Assembly (NCBI GenBank): GCA_937916005.1
Contig: CALGIA010000487.1
Location: forward strand, 1-6,954
Origin: an uncultured Rhodospirillaceae bacterium
GTDB taxonomy: Bacteria > Pseudomonadota > Alphaproteobacteria > MPNO01
Direction of reading: 5' to 3'
DNA length: 6,954 nt
Shown here: one piece after another, positions 6,153-6,954 of the stretch
Numbering within the stretch: the stretch's first letter is position 1
Layout: each line of letters opens with the position of its first letter
Translations under genes and position numbers: made by a program
The notes under the pieces: generated by a model
Databases searched by the model: none
What the model was told of the DNA's origin: nothing
Seen by the model: only the letters and a program-made list of their open reading frames with translations

Positions 6153-6954
6153 TTAGACGAGCGCTATGCTGGGCTCGGAATCATTGGTGGAAATCGGGGC
6201 CGTGACCTCAGGAAGGGTCCCTGGAAGCGCGCCGTGTTCGGCAAGGGTCGTGTAACACCAGGCCTCTTCCTGCTCGAACAAAGCCCGCAGCAGCTGGTGA
6301 TTCAGGGCGTGTCCGGACCTGGTCCCGCGGACATGGCCGATAATCGGAGCGCCGGCCAAATAAAGATCGCCCACGCAATCCAGTATCTTATGGCGAACGA
6401 ATTCGTCCTCATAGCGGAGGCCGCCCTGGTTCAGAACCTGACCACCACTGATCACGATCGCATTATCAAGCGATCCGCCAAGCGCCAGGCCGGCGTTTCT
6501 CATCCGGTCAACATCTTCGGCGAAGCCGAATGTCCGCGCCTTGGCGATATCAGATTTGAATGTCCCGTTCACCGGCACTATCGCCAAATGCTGACGCGCC
6601 AAGGATGATTTGTTGAAATCAATTTCGAAGCTGATCGAAAACCCATCCGCCGGCATCAGCGACAATGATTTTTCGTTATCTTCCACTGTTATCGGGCTGA
6701 GAATTCGAATCGCCCTGCGCGGCGCATGCTGCTCAACCACACCGGATTTTTCGATAAGATTGACGAAAGGCGCGGCACTGCCATCCATGATCGGAAGCTC
6801 AGGCCCGTCCACCTCGACCACGACATTGTCGATTTCACAACCGGCCAGCGCCGCCATCAAATGTTCGATCGTCGACACCGTGACGCCATGGTCATTGCCG
6901 ATGGTTGTCGCCAATTGAGACGACACAACATTTTTCCAGGTTGCAGGGATAATC
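6153..6954 (-). CDS. lpxC: UDP-3-O-acyl-N-acetylglucosamine deacetylase LpxC, N-terminus cut by window edge
   Basis: Zinc deacetylase catalysing the committed step of lipid A synthesis in the cytoplasm. The frame is open to the right edge, so 266 residues are visible and about 50 are missing compared with E. coli LpxC (305 aa); the GTG at 6926 is internal. Visible motifs in order: STIEHLMAALAG, with catalytic Glu (codon 6864-6866) and zinc ligand His (6861-6863); PIMDGSAAPF; ARTFGF; GGSLDNAIV; DEFVRHKILD, with zinc ligands His (6390-6392) and Asp (6378-6380); and SGHALNH, with the catalytic His (6309-6311). All E. coli active-site residues are conserved. The C-terminus carries about 30 residues after the last conserved segment and ends in PSIALV. 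In many alphaproteobacteria lpxC follows ftsZ; that part is outside the window. No clear intrinsic terminator follows, so some readthrough into bamD is possible. Confidence 0.98.
   Translation of the reverse strand, partial: IIPATWKNVVSSQLATTIGNDHGVTVSTIEHLMAALAGCEIDNVVVEVDGPELPIMDGSAAPFVNLIEKSGVVEQHAPRRAIRILSPITVEDNEKSLSLMPADGFSISFEIDFNKSSLARQHLAIVPVNGTFKSDIAKARTFGFAEDVDRMRNAGLALGGSLDNAIVISGGQVLNQGGLRYEDEFVRHKILDCVGDLYLAGAPIIGHVRGTRSGHALNHQLLRALFEQEEAWCYTTLAEHGALPGTLPEVTAPISTNDSEPSIALV

Noticed and set aside
6143..6255. AGGAGGAG on the plus strand followed by a 29-codon frame from ATG 6166
   Set aside because: The spacing of about 15 bases is too long, the frame is antisense to the lpxC end, and nothing in the peptide is recognisable.

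Overview
The window looks like ordinary chromosome of a GC-rich alphaproteobacterium. The minus strand reads lpxC - bamD - recN - ligA, the order found just downstream of the division genes ftsQ-ftsA-ftsZ in many alphaproteobacteria. The protein features (alphaproteobacterial-type ~700-aa LigA, RecN and BamD, and a cytosolic-type M24B aminopeptidase P) fit Rhodospirillales-like lineages best. The lineage is an inference from gene order and sequence style, not from any database search.

Layout: positions 1-1393 (+) hold the 3' three quarters of an aminopeptidase P gene whose start lies before the window. Its stop codon directly abuts the stop codon of ligA (1394-3493, -), so the two genes converge with no base between them. 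ligA overlaps the end of recN (3490-5187, -) by four bases (ATGA), and recN starts six bases after the stop of bamD (5194-about 6021, -). A 131-bp gap carries a strong-looking extended -10 promoter for the bamD-recN-ligA unit. The 3' five sixths of lpxC (6153-6954, -) fills the rest and runs off the right edge.

Functions: LpxC commits precursors to lipid A, and BamD is part of the machine that folds outer-membrane proteins, so both serve outer-membrane growth. RecN (double-strand-break repair) and LigA (nick sealing, essential) serve genome maintenance. Their tight packing suggests co-transcription of an envelope gene with two DNA-maintenance genes. The aminopeptidase is separately transcribed and does general peptide turnover.

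I found no tRNA, rRNA, mobile element, CRISPR array, phage gene or unknown gene family. All long reading frames not listed are antisense shadows of these five genes. I see no evidence for an undescribed system; the findings are small-scale observations on gene boundaries, regulation and local protein variation.
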